A stretch of 64,000 nt of DNA from Aliikangiella sp965214955 (GCA_965214955.1 CBDCCU010000013.1:344441-408440); one strand, 5' to 3'; positions 45,054 through 54,391 are shown, counted from the first letter of the stretch. Program-made: numbers and translations. Notes: generated by a model from the sequence alone, not told the origin.

Positions 45054-46688
45054 ATGACTAAGTTTATTTTTGTTACAGGCGGTGTGGTTTCTTCTTTGGG
45101 AAAAGGCATTGCTGCGGCATCTTTAGCGGCATTACTTGAATCAAGAGGACTTAAAGTAACCCTGCTAAAACTTGATCCTTATATCAATGTCGATCCTGGT
45201 ACTATGAGCCCTTTTCAGCACGGGGAGGTGTTTGTAACCGATGATGGTGCAGAAACCGACTTAGACTTAGGTCACTACGAGCGCTTTGTTCGCACTCGCA
45301 TGAAACAATCTAATAACTTTACCACAGGCAGAGTTTACGCCGATGTGCTTAAAAAAGAGCGCAAAGGTGAATACTTGGGTGGTACGGTGCAAGTTATTCC
45401 GCATATTACCGATGAAATAAAGCGCAAAGTTTTTGAAGGCGCAGGTGATGCGGATATTGCCATGGTTGAAATTGGCGGAACAGTGGGTGATATAGAGTCA
45501 CTACCTTTTTTAGAAGCCATAAGACAACTAGGCTATGAGCTAGGTCGCGACCGCGCGCTATTTATGCATTTAACCCTTTTGCCTTTTATTGCCGTAGCTG
45601 GTGAGCTAAAAACCAAACCTACTCAGCACTCGGTTAAAGAGTTGCGCTCTATTGGTATTCAGCCTGATATTTTGATCTGCCGCTCAGATAGAACTTTGCC
45701 ACCGTCAGAAAAAGCCAAAATAGCACTGTTTACTAACGTCGAGGAAAAAGCGGTTATCTCGCTAAAAGATGTTGATAGCATTTATAAAATTCCTGCTATT
45801 TTAAATGCCCAAGGCTTAGAAAAACTCATTAGTGAAAGATTTAACTTACCAGAACAACCCGTCGATTTAACCGAATGGGAGCAAGTGCTTTATGCCGAAG
45901 CCAATCCCAATGGCGAAGTAAACGTGGCAATGGTTGGTAAATATATGGATTTAACCGAAGCGTATAAATCTTTAATTGAATCTTTAAAACATGCCGGTTT
46001 GCAAAATCGTTTAACTGTTAATATCGACTTTGTTGATGCAGAAGATATTGAGAAAAAAGGCATAGGGTTGCTTGATAATGCCGATGCTATTTTAGTACCT
46101 GGCGGCTTTGGTGAGCGCGGTGTAGAAGGTAAAGTGCAAACCGTAGCTTATGCCAGAGAAAATAACGTGCCTTATTTAGGTATTTGCCTTGGAATGCAGG
46201 TTGCTGTGATTGAACACGCCAGAAACTGTGCAAACTTAGAAGATGCAAATTCAACAGAATTCAATAATGAAAGCCGCGCGCCTGTGGTTGGTTTAATTAC
46301 CGAATGGATCAACAAAGATGGTAGCGTTGAACAGCGCACGCAAGAATCTGATTTAGGCGGCACTATGCGTTTAGGCGCGCAGTCTGCACAATTAAAATCA
46401 GGCACAAAAATCGCCGAAATTTATGGCAGTGAAGAAATTAACGAGCGACATAGACACCGTTATGAGGTGAATGAAAACTATGTTAAGCAGCTTGAAGACT
46501 CGGGTTTAATTATTTCTGGTCGTTCAAGCTCTAATAACTTAGTAGAAACCATTGAGCGCGATGATCATCCTTGGTTTGTTGCAGTACAATTTCACCCCGA
46601 ATTTACTTCAACACCACGCGACGGTCATCCATTATTTACATCGTTTATCAGCGCCGCGCGTGAATTTCAAATAAGCCAAGAAGTTTAG
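45054..46688 (+). CDS. pyrG: CTP synthase
   Basis: This 544-residue enzyme aminates UTP to CTP. The N-terminal synthase domain starts TKFIFVTGGVVSSLGKGIAAASL with the P-loop, then KLDPYINVDPGTMSPFQHGEVFV. The C-terminal class I glutaminase domain has the oxyanion region ILVPGGFGERG, the nucleophile in YLGICLGMQ, and the His-Glu pair in FHPEF. Length equals the family norm. It starts a new unit that runs to eno. Confidence 0.98.
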   Translation: MTKFIFVTGGVVSSLGKGIAAASLAALLESRGLKVTLLKLDPYINVDPGTMSPFQHGEVFVTDDGAETDLDLGHYERFVRTRMKQSNNFTTGRVYADVLKKERKGEYLGGTVQVIPHITDEIKRKVFEGAGDADIAMVEIGGTVGDIESLPFLEAIRQLGYELGRDRALFMHLTLLPFIAVAGELKTKPTQHSVKELRSIGIQPDILICRSDRTLPPSEKAKIALFTNVEEKAVISLKDVDSIYKIPAILNAQGLEKLISERFNLPEQPVDLTEWEQVLYAEANPNGEVNVAMVGKYMDLTEAYKSLIESLKHAGLQNRLTVNIDFVDAEDIEKKGIGLLDNADAILVPGGFGERGVEGKVQTVAYARENNVPYLGICLGMQVAVIEHARNCANLEDANSTEFNNESRAPVVGLITEWINKDGSVEQRTQESDLGGTMRLGAQSAQLKSGTKIAEIYGSEEINERHRHRYEVNENYVKQLEDSGLIISGRSSSNNLVETIERDDHPWFVAVQFHPEFTSTPRDGHPLFTSFISAAREFQISQEV

Positions 46689-46715
46689 GCTAACACTTTT
46701 AACTGAGGAAATATT

Positions 46716-47561
46716 ATGAATATTTGTGGTTTTAATGTTGGACTAGATCATCCATTTTTTTTAATCGCAGGACCTTGTGCCATAGAAAGCGAAGCTTTAG
46801 CCATTGATACCGCTGGTTATTTAAAAGAAGTTACCAATAAACTGAATATCCCGTTTATTTATAAATCATCATTTGATAAAGCCAATCGCTCATCACATAC
46901 CAGTTTTCGCGGGCCTGGCCTAGAAAAAGGCTTGCAAATTTTAGCGAAAGTTAAAAAAGACATTGGTGTGCCAGTGCTAACCGATGTGCACGAAGATACA
47001 CCAATGCAAGAAGTGGCTAGTGTGGTTGATGTGATTCAAACACCTGCGTTTTTATGTCGCCAAACTAACTTTATTCAACGAGTATGCGAAGCGGGTGTGC
47101 CCGTTAATATCAAAAAAGGACAGTTTTTAGCCCCTTGGGATATGACTCATGTGGTTAATAAGGCCAGAGCAACGGGCAATAAAAACATTATGGTTTGTGA
47201 GCGCGGTGCTTCATTTGGTTATAACAATTTAGTCTCGGATATGCGCGGACTTGCCGTTATGCGCGAAACGGGCGCGCCAGTGGTTTATGATGCCACTCAT
47301 TCTGTGCAATTGCCAGGTGGTCAGGGTAGTTCATCGGGCGGACAAAGAGAGCATGTGCCCGTATTAGCAAGAGCGGCTGTTGCAGCAGGAGTTTCTGGCC
47401 TGTTTATGGAAACACACCCTGATCCTGCTAATGCCAAAAGTGACGGGCCTAATTCTTGGCCGATGTATCAAATAGAATCGTTATTAGAAACTTTGAAAGC
47501 CATAGATGAATCGGTTAAAAAATCTGGCTTTGCAGAAATGAATTTATCAACTGAAAATTAA
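46716..47561 (+). CDS. kdsA: 3-deoxy-8-phosphooctulonate (KDO-8-P) synthase
   Basis: This 281-residue enzyme condenses arabinose-5-phosphate with PEP for lipopolysaccharide KDO. It shows FLIAGPCAIESEALA, YKSSFDKANRSSHTSFRGPG, KKGQFLAPWDM and VCERGASFGYNNLVSDMR, all typical of the metal-independent KdsA. RBS GAGGAA precedes the ATG by 7 nt. Insertion between pyrG and eno is seen in several Gammaproteobacteria. It is 27 bp after pyrG and 18 bp before eno. Confidence 0.97.
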   Translation: MNICGFNVGLDHPFFLIAGPCAIESEALAIDTAGYLKEVTNKLNIPFIYKSSFDKANRSSHTSFRGPGLEKGLQILAKVKKDIGVPVLTDVHEDTPMQEVASVVDVIQTPAFLCRQTNFIQRVCEAGVPVNIKKGQFLAPWDMTHVVNKARATGNKNIMVCERGASFGYNNLVSDMRGLAVMRETGAPVVYDATHSVQLPGGQGSSSGGQREHVPVLARAAVAAGVSGLFMETHPDPANAKSDGPNSWPMYQIESLLETLKAIDESVKKSGFAEMNLSTEN

Positions 47562-47579
47562 AACTGAGGTTATTAAGGA

Positions 47580-48854
47580 ATGAGTAAGATTGTTAATGTT
47601 ATTGGACGAGAAGTTTTAGACTCGCGTGGTAACCCAACGGTAGAAGCTGAAGTAATATTAGAAAGTGGCGCAATGGGCATTGCCTGCTCACCATCGGGAG
47701 CATCTACTGGCTCAAGAGAAGCATTAGAGTTAAGAGATGGTGATAAGTCGCGTTACTTAGGTAAAGGCGTATTAAAAGCCGTTGCCTTCATTAATAACCA
47801 AATTAAAGATCAAATTATTGGGTTAGATGCCAATGATCAAGCTGGTTTAGATCAAGTGATGCTTGATTTAGATGGTACTGAAAATAAATCTAACCTTGGT
47901 GCCAATTCAATTTTAGCGGTATCTTTAGCTAATGCCAAAGCGGCAGCGGCAGACAATAAACAGCCTTTGTATGCGCAAATTAGAGACGGTGTAACCTTAC
48001 CTGTGCCTATGATGAATATCATTAACGGCGGTGAACATGCCGATAATAATATTGATATTCAAGAATTTATGATTTTGCCAGTAGGCGCACCAACATTTTC
48101 TGAAGCGTTACGTTACGGCACCGAAGTTTTTCACGCACTTAAAAGTGTATTAAGAACCAAAGGTTTAAATACTGCGGTAGGTGATGAGGGCGGCTTTGCA
48201 CCAAACTTAAACTCTAACGAAGAAGCGGTGCAAGCCATTGTAGAAGCGGTTGAAAAAGCAGGTTATAAACTGGGTGAAGATATTTACTTAGGCTTAGATG
48301 TTGCTAGTTCTGAGTTTTATAAAGACGGTAAATATCATTTATCTGGTGAGGGTAAAGTTTTAACTTCTACTGAGTTTGCCGAGTATTTAGAAGACTGGGT
48401 TAATCGTTATCCAATTATATCCATTGAAGATGGTATGGATGAAAGCGATTGGGAAGGTTGGAAAATACTCACAGAAAAACTCGGTCATCGTGTGCAATTG
48501 GTGGGTGATGACTTATTTGTTACTAACACCAAAATATTAGCCGAAGGCATTGAAAAAAGTATTGCTAATTCTATATTAATTAAAGTCAATCAAATTGGCT
48601 CTTTAACCGAAACTTTAGCAGCAATTGATATGGCGCATAAGGCAGGTTATACCGCCGTTGTTTCGCATCGCTCGGGTGAAACAGAAGATTGCACTATTGC
48701 TGATTTAGCAGTTGCAACATCGGCAGGTCAAATTAAAACTGGCTCGTTATGCCGTAGTGATCGAGTGGCAAAGTACAATCAATTATTAAGAATTGAGCAG
48801 CAATTAGGTGAAAAAGCCGTTTATCCGGGCAAAAAAGCGTTTAATTGCTTTTAG
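47580..48854 (+). CDS. eno: Enolase
   Basis: This 424-residue glycolytic enzyme interconverts 2-phosphoglycerate and phosphoenolpyruvate. It has VLDSRGNPTVEAEV, SGASTGSREALELRDGD, the catalytic Glu region in VGDEGGFAPNL, magnesium ligands in GLDVASSEFY and SIEDGMDESDW, LVGDDLFVTN, the catalytic Lys in LIKVNQIGSL, and SHRSGETEDC. In Gammaproteobacteria it also scaffolds the RNA degradosome. AAGG lies just ahead of the ATG. A hairpin terminator follows. Confidence 0.98.
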   Translation: MSKIVNVIGREVLDSRGNPTVEAEVILESGAMGIACSPSGASTGSREALELRDGDKSRYLGKGVLKAVAFINNQIKDQIIGLDANDQAGLDQVMLDLDGTENKSNLGANSILAVSLANAKAAAADNKQPLYAQIRDGVTLPVPMMNIINGGEHADNNIDIQEFMILPVGAPTFSEALRYGTEVFHALKSVLRTKGLNTAVGDEGGFAPNLNSNEEAVQAIVEAVEKAGYKLGEDIYLGLDVASSEFYKDGKYHLSGEGKVLTSTEFAEYLEDWVNRYPIISIEDGMDESDWEGWKILTEKLGHRVQLVGDDLFVTNTKILAEGIEKSIANSILIKVNQIGSLTETLAAIDMAHKAGYTAVVSHRSGETEDCTIADLAVATSAGQIKTGSLCRSDRVAKYNQLLRIEQQLGEKAVYPGKKAFNCF

Positions 48855-48879
48855 CCTTAGCCAATAGTGTGGAATAATG

Positions 48880-48905
48880 GGGCGGTTAATCCGCCTCAAA
48901 TTTTT
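48880..48905 (+). terminator. Terminator after eno, ahead of ftsB
   Basis: GGCGG (48881-48885) pairs with CCGCC (48891-48895) across a TTAAT loop and is followed by TCAAATTTTT. The tail is imperfect, so read-through into ftsB is likely. Confidence 0.65.
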
Positions 48906-48921
48906 ATATTTAAATTATACC

Positions 48922-49197
48922 ATGCGAATTTTAGCGATACTTTTTGTTATTTTAATTTGTGCCATTCAATTTAGAATTTGGTGGGGCGAGGGAAGTAATC
49001 GCGAAATTAGTGTACTTAAAAGTCAAATCGCCTCTCAAAAAAAGCAAAATCAATTATTAACACAAGAAAACGCCATTTTAAAAAAAGAAATTCTTGCGCT
49101 TCGTAAAAACCCCAAAGTTCTAGAAGAAAAAGCCCGCGAGAATCTTGGTTTAATTAAAAAAGGCGAAACTTTTTATCGTGTGATCCCTAAGCAGTAG
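48922..49197 (+). CDS. ftsB: Cell division protein FtsB
   Basis: This divisome protein of 91 residues forms the FtsQ-FtsB-FtsL complex. It has an N-terminal TM helix (MRILAILFVILICAIQFRIWW) followed by a periplasmic coiled coil (LKSQIASQKKQNQLLTQENAILKKEILAL) and the conserved EEKARENLGLIKKGETFYRV. An upstream in-frame ATG at 48877 would place the terminator hairpin inside the gene and is rejected. Its place between eno and ispD is conserved. Confidence 0.92.
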   Translation: MRILAILFVILICAIQFRIWWGEGSNREISVLKSQIASQKKQNQLLTQENAILKKEILALRKNPKVLEEKARENLGLIKKGETFYRVIPKQ

Positions 49198-49218
49198 TTA
49201 ATTAGCGAAAATAAACCT

Positions 49219-49938
49219 ATGTTGTTAGAAGATCTCTCAAACTTTCAAGGTGTGGTTGCCATAGTTCCAGCTGCGGGTATTGGCAAGCGTATGAATAGTG
49301 ATTTGCCAAAACAGTATTTACAGATCAACAATAAAACTATTTTAGAGTTAACCATTAATCAACTGCTTAAATTTTCGCCAATTAAGTTGATTGTTTTAGC
49401 ACTATCAGCCAATGATAAACGCTGGATTGATTGTGATTTTGCAAAATATAAGCAAGTTGTTGTCGTTGACGGTGGTAAAGAGCGAGCAGATTCGGTATTA
49501 AACGGTCTTTGCTTTTTAGATGATACAGGCTTACCCGATAACGTCCCTATAATGGTTCACGATGCCGCAAGACCTTGCATAACAGAAGCGGATCTCAACA
49601 AGTTATTTGAATCATTTAAACAAGATCATTACCCTAAAATGTTAGCAGGCACAATTACTGATACGATTCAGCAAATTGATGAAAATGGCTTAATTGACAA
49701 AACAATTCCCCGCAGTAGTTTAGTTAAAGCCCTAACACCACAGATCAGTGAGTTTAACCAGCTATTTACAGCATTAAAACAAGCCAAAGCTAACAAACAA
49801 TTAATTACAGACGAAGCAAGCGCATTAAAATTAGCGGGACATAAAGTAGGGGTAGTAATGGGTAATCTTAATAATATTAAAATTACCCATCCATCAGACT
49901 TAGAATTGGCTGAATTTATATTAAGTAAAAGCCAATAA
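49219..49938 (+). CDS. ispD: 2-C-methyl-D-erythritol 4-phosphate cytidylyltransferase
   Basis: This 239-residue enzyme joins CTP with methylerythritol phosphate in the non-mevalonate isoprenoid pathway. It has the nucleotide-binding AIVPAAGIGKRMNSDLPKQYL, MVHDAARPCI, KTIPRSSLVKALTPQ (R/S for CTP) and ITDEASALKLAGHKVGVVMG. It is 21 bp after ftsB. An aminotransferase gene on the opposite strand separates it from ispF, an unusual interruption, since ispD and ispF are commonly adjacent. Confidence 0.96.
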   Translation: MLLEDLSNFQGVVAIVPAAGIGKRMNSDLPKQYLQINNKTILELTINQLLKFSPIKLIVLALSANDKRWIDCDFAKYKQVVVVDGGKERADSVLNGLCFLDDTGLPDNVPIMVHDAARPCITEADLNKLFESFKQDHYPKMLAGTITDTIQQIDENGLIDKTIPRSSLVKALTPQISEFNQLFTALKQAKANKQLITDEASALKLAGHKVGVVMGNLNNIKITHPSDLELAEFILSKSQ

Positions 49939-49958
49939 AATCAACAAATTAAAGCTAT

Positions 49959-51152
49959 TTATTTGCAAACCGCTTTAAGTGCATCGGCAACATAATCTAA
50001 ACATTGAGTATTTAGTCCTGCTACATTTATACGGCTAGAGTCAGCCATATAAATACCAAACTCCTGCTTTATTTGAGCGACTTGCTCTTTGCTGATCCCA
50101 AGATAGGTAAACATCCCTTTTTGCTCGGTAATAAACGAAAAGTCTTTATCTATTTCTCTAGCGTTAATTTTTTCCAGCAATCCTTGGCGCAAAGATTTAA
50201 CTCTAGTTGCCATGTTATTAAGCTCGGTTTGCCACTCATTTCTAAGAGCAGTATCAGATAAAATATGATCAACAACAAAACCACCAAAGGCGGGAGACAT
50301 AGAATAAATGGCGCGAGCAATATCTTGAATTTGAGTCAGTATTGCACTGGCTGAGCTGGCTGATTTAGTTTGCACCAACAAGCTACCTGTGCGCTCTCGA
50401 TACAAACCAAAGTTTTTAGAGCAAGAAGTAGCAATGATCATTTCTTCGACCTGCTCAGATAAATAACGTACTCCTTTAACGTCTTCATCTAGCCCATCAC
50501 CCAAACCTTGGTAAGCAATATCAACAAATGGGGTAAAACCATTTTTTACCGCAAGCTCGGCAACTCGTTGCCATTGCTCAAAAGATAAGTCGGCACCCGT
50601 TGGGTTATGGCAACAACCGTGCAATAGCACAACATCTTTTTCACCTAGCTGCTCAAGCTGTGCTTCCATTGCTGCAAAATTAACACCGCCTGTTTCTGCA
50701 TTAAAGTAAGGGTAGGTTTTTATGGGTAAGCCAGTTGAGCTAATTAAAGGAATATGGTTTGCCCAAGTAGGATCGCTTACCCAAACGGTAAGGTCGCTTT
50801 TTAGTCTTACTAAAAGCTCTGAGCCAACTCGAAGCGAGCCGCAACCACCAGGACATTGAAGCGCAGCAATTCGATTATCTTTAATAGCACTCGATTGCTC
50901 ACCTAGTACCAGTGTTTTTATGTTTTCAATAAAGCCAGGAACACCAGCAGGGCTAATGTAAGTTTTTGAATTTTCAGTATTTAAATGATGCTGGGCTGCT
51001 TTTTGAACAGCGGTCATTATTGGGGTGTGTCCCACTTCGTCTCGATAAACACCAACACCTAAATCAACTTTATTTGGGTTAGGATCTTCTTTAAAAGCGG
51101 TGATAAGCCCTAATAAAGGATCAGCTGGTAATGCAGATAAACGCTCGAACAT
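49959..51152 (-). CDS. Aspartate/aromatic amino acid aminotransferase
   Basis: This 397-residue class I aminotransferase starts MFERLSALPADPLLGL. The longer frame to 51218 is rejected because GGAGT lies 6 nt before the ATG at 51152 and the family N-terminus fits there. The PLP lysine is in SCSKNFGLYRERTG, with LHGCCHNPTGADLS for the cofactor ring and DIAYQGLGDG. It resembles AspC/TyrB/PhhC; which amino acid is preferred cannot be read. It lies on the minus strand between ispD and ispF, breaking a conserved pair, and converges on ispD with 20 bp between stops. Confidence 0.92.
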   Translation of the reverse strand: MFERLSALPADPLLGLITAFKEDPNPNKVDLGVGVYRDEVGHTPIMTAVQKAAQHHLNTENSKTYISPAGVPGFIENIKTLVLGEQSSAIKDNRIAALQCPGGCGSLRVGSELLVRLKSDLTVWVSDPTWANHIPLISSTGLPIKTYPYFNAETGGVNFAAMEAQLEQLGEKDVVLLHGCCHNPTGADLSFEQWQRVAELAVKNGFTPFVDIAYQGLGDGLDEDVKGVRYLSEQVEEMIIATSCSKNFGLYRERTGSLLVQTKSASSASAILTQIQDIARAIYSMSPAFGGFVVDHILSDTALRNEWQTELNNMATRVKSLRQGLLEKINAREIDKDFSFITEQKGMFTYLGISKEQVAQIKQEFGIYMADSSRINVAGLNTQCLDYVADALKAVCK

Positions 51153-51289
51153 ACTTAAACTCCATAATTGATTAATTACTGGTGAGCCAAGGCTCAAAAT
51201 AATAAGGCTATTGTACAAGAATTACCTAATTATAACTTAATAATTTTCAGGTATACTTGCCTTATTAAAATTATTGTTTGAGGTTTAAC

Positions 51290-51766
51290 GTGCTAAGAAT
51301 TGGTCATGGTTTTGATGTACATGCTTTTGGTAGTGATAGTCCACTAATATTAGGTGGGGTGCACTTTGCTGATCACCAAGGATTATTAGCTCACTCAGAT
51401 GGAGATGTATTGCTTCATGCGGTGTGTGATGCCTTATTAGGTGCCGCAGCATTGGGTGATATAGGCAAACATTTTCCTGATACCGATGATGACTACTCGG
51501 GTGCAGACAGTAGAAACTTGTTAAAGCATGTTGTGTGTTTAATAAACCAGCAAGGATTTAAGGTGAATAATCTTGATATCACCGTTATTGCTCAAACTCC
51601 TAAAATGCTACCAAAAATTGAGTCAATTAGAGCTATTATTGCCGATGATGTTAATACCGAGGTGTCTCAGGTAAATGTTAAAGCAACCACAACCGAAAAG
51701 TTAGGTTATATTGGTCGTAAAGAAGGAATTGCCGTACACGCGGTAACTACTATTATTGCAATTTAG
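51290..51766 (+). CDS. ispF: 2-C-methyl-D-erythritol 2,4-cyclodiphosphate synthase
   Basis: This 158-residue trimeric zinc enzyme closes the cyclodiphosphate ring in isoprenoid synthesis. It begins at GTG (51290) with GAGG 6 nt upstream, giving MLRIGHGFDVHAFG; the TTG at 51278 is in frame but has no support. Metal ligands are in GFDVHAF (Asp, His) and LLAHSDGDVLLHAV (His). AALGDIGKHFPDTD and KATTTEKLGYIGRKEGIAVHAV complete the motifs. Its stop codon lies inside a 15-bp tandem repeat. Confidence 0.95.
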   Translation: MLRIGHGFDVHAFGSDSPLILGGVHFADHQGLLAHSDGDVLLHAVCDALLGAAALGDIGKHFPDTDDDYSGADSRNLLKHVVCLINQQGFKVNNLDITVIAQTPKMLPKIESIRAIIADDVNTEVSQVNVKATTTEKLGYIGRKEGIAVHAVTTIIAI

Positions 51767-51797
51767 CTTATTGCAATTTAGCTTATTGCGCTTTAAG
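51753..51797. repeat. 15-bp tandem repeat across the ispF stop codon
   Basis: TTATTGCAATTTAGC occurs twice in perfect tandem (51753-51767, 51768-51782), followed by TTATTGCGCTTTAAG (51783-51797). The ispF stop TAG is in the first unit. The repeats add an open stretch in the truD frame but lie before its likely start. Confidence 0.93.
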
Positions 51798-51818
51798 TCA
51801 TCATTTAAGGATCTTACT

Positions 51819-52934
51819 TTGTCGTCTAATCAGCCAAACGATTTTTCTCAGCATATTTCAGAGCTTCCTTATGCCCATTCATTTAAACGAATTAGCGGTG
51901 TATTAAGACAAAAAGATGAAGACTTTAAAGTTTTTGAAACTTTGTCTTTTGATACAACAGGTAGTGGTGAGCATTTATTTTTATTGATAGAAAAACAAAA
52001 CTGCAATACCGAATGGCTCGCCAAGCAATTACAAAAGCTATTTAATGTTGATTCAAAAGCCATTGGTTATGCGGGAAAAAAAGATCGCCACAGCGTTTCT
52101 CAGCAATGGTTTAGCGTGCAGTTACCGGGAATTGAGCTGAGTGAAGCAGAAATAAATTCAAAGCTCCAACATGAGCAATATCGGTTAATTCAATATACAC
52201 GTCATAATAAAAAGTTAAGGCGCGGCGCAATTGCGCATAATCGTTTTGTGATTAAACTTACCAGTGTTAAAGGAGTCATTGATAGCGATGTGATCAACAC
52301 GCTAACCAAGCAAGGATTTCCAAACTACTTTGGTTATCAACGCTTTGGTATTGACGCTGCCAATATCACAAAAGCCGATCAAATGCTTAAGGGCGAAATA
52401 AAAGTTAAAGCCAGAGAAAAAAAGAGTATGTATCTTTCTGCGGCACGTTCTTATTTGTTTAACTTACAACTTAAAGAAAGAATTAAGCAAAATGCTTGGC
52501 AGTCTGCGGTTAAAGGCGACTGTTTTAATTTGAATAATACCAATGCCTTTTTTACCGGTGATGATGATAATTTACACAGCCGCCTGAGTGAGGGAGATAT
52601 CCACGTTAGTGGCTGGCTACCAGGTATTCAACCCTCAGAAGCCAGTGAACAAGCCGAACAGATTGAAGCATTAGTGGTAAAGCCATATCTTAATTGGTTT
52701 GAAGGGTTCAAACGATTTAAAGTTGATTCTGCAAGAAGAACATTTAGGGTGCTTCCTAATCATTTTCAAATAATCAATATTAGCGATAGTGAAGTAGAAG
52801 TAAGTTTTGAACTACCGAGCGGTTGTTTTGCTACTTCTTGTTTAAGAGAGTTTTGTGACATAGAAGATTATTCACTCACTAAAGCGCAAGAATGGATTAA
52901 GGCGAAACAGCTAGAGCGACAAAATGGCAATTAA
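51819..52934 (+). CDS. truD: tRNA pseudouridine(13) synthase TruD
   Basis: This enzyme converts U13 of tRNA-Glu to pseudouridine. The catalytic Asp is in AIGYAGKKDRHSVSQQWFSV; HKKLRRGAIAHNRFVIKL and QGFPNYFGYQRFG follow, then the TRUD insertion domain and KGDCFNLNNTNAFF. The frame is open from 51756, but the TTG at 51819 has AAGGA 7 nt upstream and gives 371 residues, near E. coli (349), so it is chosen; a TTG start is unusual and could mean low expression. The end overlaps surE by 11 nt. Confidence 0.9.
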   Translation: MSSNQPNDFSQHISELPYAHSFKRISGVLRQKDEDFKVFETLSFDTTGSGEHLFLLIEKQNCNTEWLAKQLQKLFNVDSKAIGYAGKKDRHSVSQQWFSVQLPGIELSEAEINSKLQHEQYRLIQYTRHNKKLRRGAIAHNRFVIKLTSVKGVIDSDVINTLTKQGFPNYFGYQRFGIDAANITKADQMLKGEIKVKAREKKSMYLSAARSYLFNLQLKERIKQNAWQSAVKGDCFNLNNTNAFFTGDDDNLHSRLSEGDIHVSGWLPGIQPSEASEQAEQIEALVVKPYLNWFEGFKRFKVDSARRTFRVLPNHFQIINISDSEVEVSFELPSGCFATSCLREFCDIEDYSLTKAQEWIKAKQLERQNGN

Positions 52935-53691
52935 TTTATTGATCAGTAACGATGACGGCATTAACGCTAAAGGCATTAATATTTTGGCTGAGCATTTGCG
53001 AGGTGAGCATAATATTACCGTTGTTGCCCCTCATAAAAATCGAAGTGGAGCCAGTAGCGCGCTTACATTAGATCGCCCATTAAATTGTGATGAAGTAAAA
53101 GACAATTTTTATTCGGTGACAGGCACACCATGCGATTGCGTGCATTTAGGCACGCATCATTTAGTGGATAAGTTACCCGATATGGTTATTGCGGGTATTA
53201 ATCATGGGGCAAATCTTGGTGATGATGTGATGTATTCTGGAACGGTTGCCGCAGCAATGGAAGGGCGGCATTTAGGCATTCCATCTATTGCTTTATCTTT
53301 GGTTGGTTATAATGGAAATCATTTTGAGTCAGCCGCAATCATCATGCAATCGCTGCTTAAAAGCATAAAAGCTCAAAATTTACCGAGTAATATTATTTTA
53401 AATATTAATGTCCCCGACTTACCCATAAAAGAAATTAAAGGAATTAAGCTAACTCGTTTGGGTTGTCGGCATAGAGCTGATACTATTGTGCCAGCTGAAG
53501 ATCCAAGGGGGAAAAAGGTTTATTGGATAGGTCCACCAAGCGAGCCGCAAGATATTGGTGAAGGAACTGATTTTTTTGCGGTGAATAATGGATATATCTC
53601 TATAACGCCTTTGTTAGTTGATTTTACAGCAACACAATACTCGAACAAAATTGATGATTGGTTAAGTCAATTAAATTTCGAATTTAAATAA
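52924..53691 (+). CDS. surE: 5'/3'-nucleotidase SurE
   Basis: This 255-residue metal-dependent phosphatase removes phosphate from nucleoside monophosphates and is linked to stationary-phase survival. It has the acidic metal pair LLISNDDGINAKGI, NRSGASSALTLDRPL, SVTGTPCDCVHLG, GINHGANLGDDVMYSGTVAAAMEG and the C-terminal TDFFAVNNGYISITPL. It overlaps truD by 11 nt and is followed by pcm 28 bp later, the standard truD-surE-pcm order. Confidence 0.97.
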   Translation: MAINLLISNDDGINAKGINILAEHLRGEHNITVVAPHKNRSGASSALTLDRPLNCDEVKDNFYSVTGTPCDCVHLGTHHLVDKLPDMVIAGINHGANLGDDVMYSGTVAAAMEGRHLGIPSIALSLVGYNGNHFESAAIIMQSLLKSIKAQNLPSNIILNINVPDLPIKEIKGIKLTRLGCRHRADTIVPAEDPRGKKVYWIGPPSEPQDIGEGTDFFAVNNGYISITPLLVDFTATQYSNKIDDWLSQLNFEFK

Positions 53692-53719
53692 AAACAAAAA
53701 ATAGATAGTAGTAAGCAAT

Positions 53720-54391
53720 ATGCATATCACCAGTAATTTATCAGGCATAGGTATGACCTCTCAGCGGACTCGTAGCCGGCTCATCCAGAGGCTAAGAGAA
53801 AAGGGGATCGTTGAAGAGAGCGTTTTATCGGTTATGGAAAAACTCCCACGCCATATTTTTATTGATGAAGCAATGTCTCATAGAGCCTATGAAGACACTT
53901 CTCTGCCTATCGGTATGGGGCAAACCATTTCTCAGCCTTATATCGTTGCCAGAATGACAGAGCTATTGGTAATGAGCGGCAAAATGAATAAGGTGCTTGA
54001 AATTGGCACAGGTTGTGGTTATCAAACCAGCGTTTTATCGGGGGTGTGCGATCAAGTTTTTACCATTGAGCGAATTAAACCATTACAAAATCAGGCGATA
54101 AAACGCTTTCAAATGTTAAGTTTAAATAACATTAATCATTTTCATGGCGACGGTTATCTTGGTTGGCCTAGTGAAGCGCCTTTTGATGCGATTATTGTTA
54201 CTGCTGCTCCCGACCAAGTTCCACAAGCACTCATTGACCAACTGGCTGATGATGGTCGCATGGTGATCCCGGTTTCAAAACCTAATGGCGATCAACAACT
54301 TCACTTATTAGAAAAAACTCAAGACGGTATAACCTCTATGCAAGTTGAAGAGGTAAAGTTTGTTCCTTTATTAGGCGGCACTATTCAATGA
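53720..54391 (+). CDS. pcm: Protein-L-isoaspartate O-methyltransferase
   Basis: This 223-residue repair enzyme methylates isoaspartyl residues in aged proteins. It shows LPRHIFIDEAMSHRAYEDTSLPIGMGQTISQPYIVARM, the SAM loop LEIGTGCGYQTSVLS, GDGYLGWPSEAPFDAIIVTAA and the closing LVPVxxGG-like FVPLLGG. The first ATG of the frame is used; a second ATG at GMTSQRTRSRL (residue 12) is an alternative. Its stop overlaps the yqaA start by 4 nt. Confidence 0.95.
   Translation: MHITSNLSGIGMTSQRTRSRLIQRLREKGIVEESVLSVMEKLPRHIFIDEAMSHRAYEDTSLPIGMGQTISQPYIVARMTELLVMSGKMNKVLEIGTGCGYQTSVLSGVCDQVFTIERIKPLQNQAIKRFQMLSLNNINHFHGDGYLGWPSEAPFDAIIVTAAPDQVPQALIDQLADDGRMVIPVSKPNGDQQLHLLEKTQDGITSMQVEEVKFVPLLGGTIQ

Noticed and set aside
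48877..48921. Extended ftsB start
   Set aside because: It would cover the eno terminator hairpin, and the added residues do not resemble FtsB.
51756..51818. Extended truD start
   Set aside because: The extra 21 codons come from the 15-bp tandem repeat and give a repetitive, non-conserved N-terminus; the TTG at 51819 has a good RBS.
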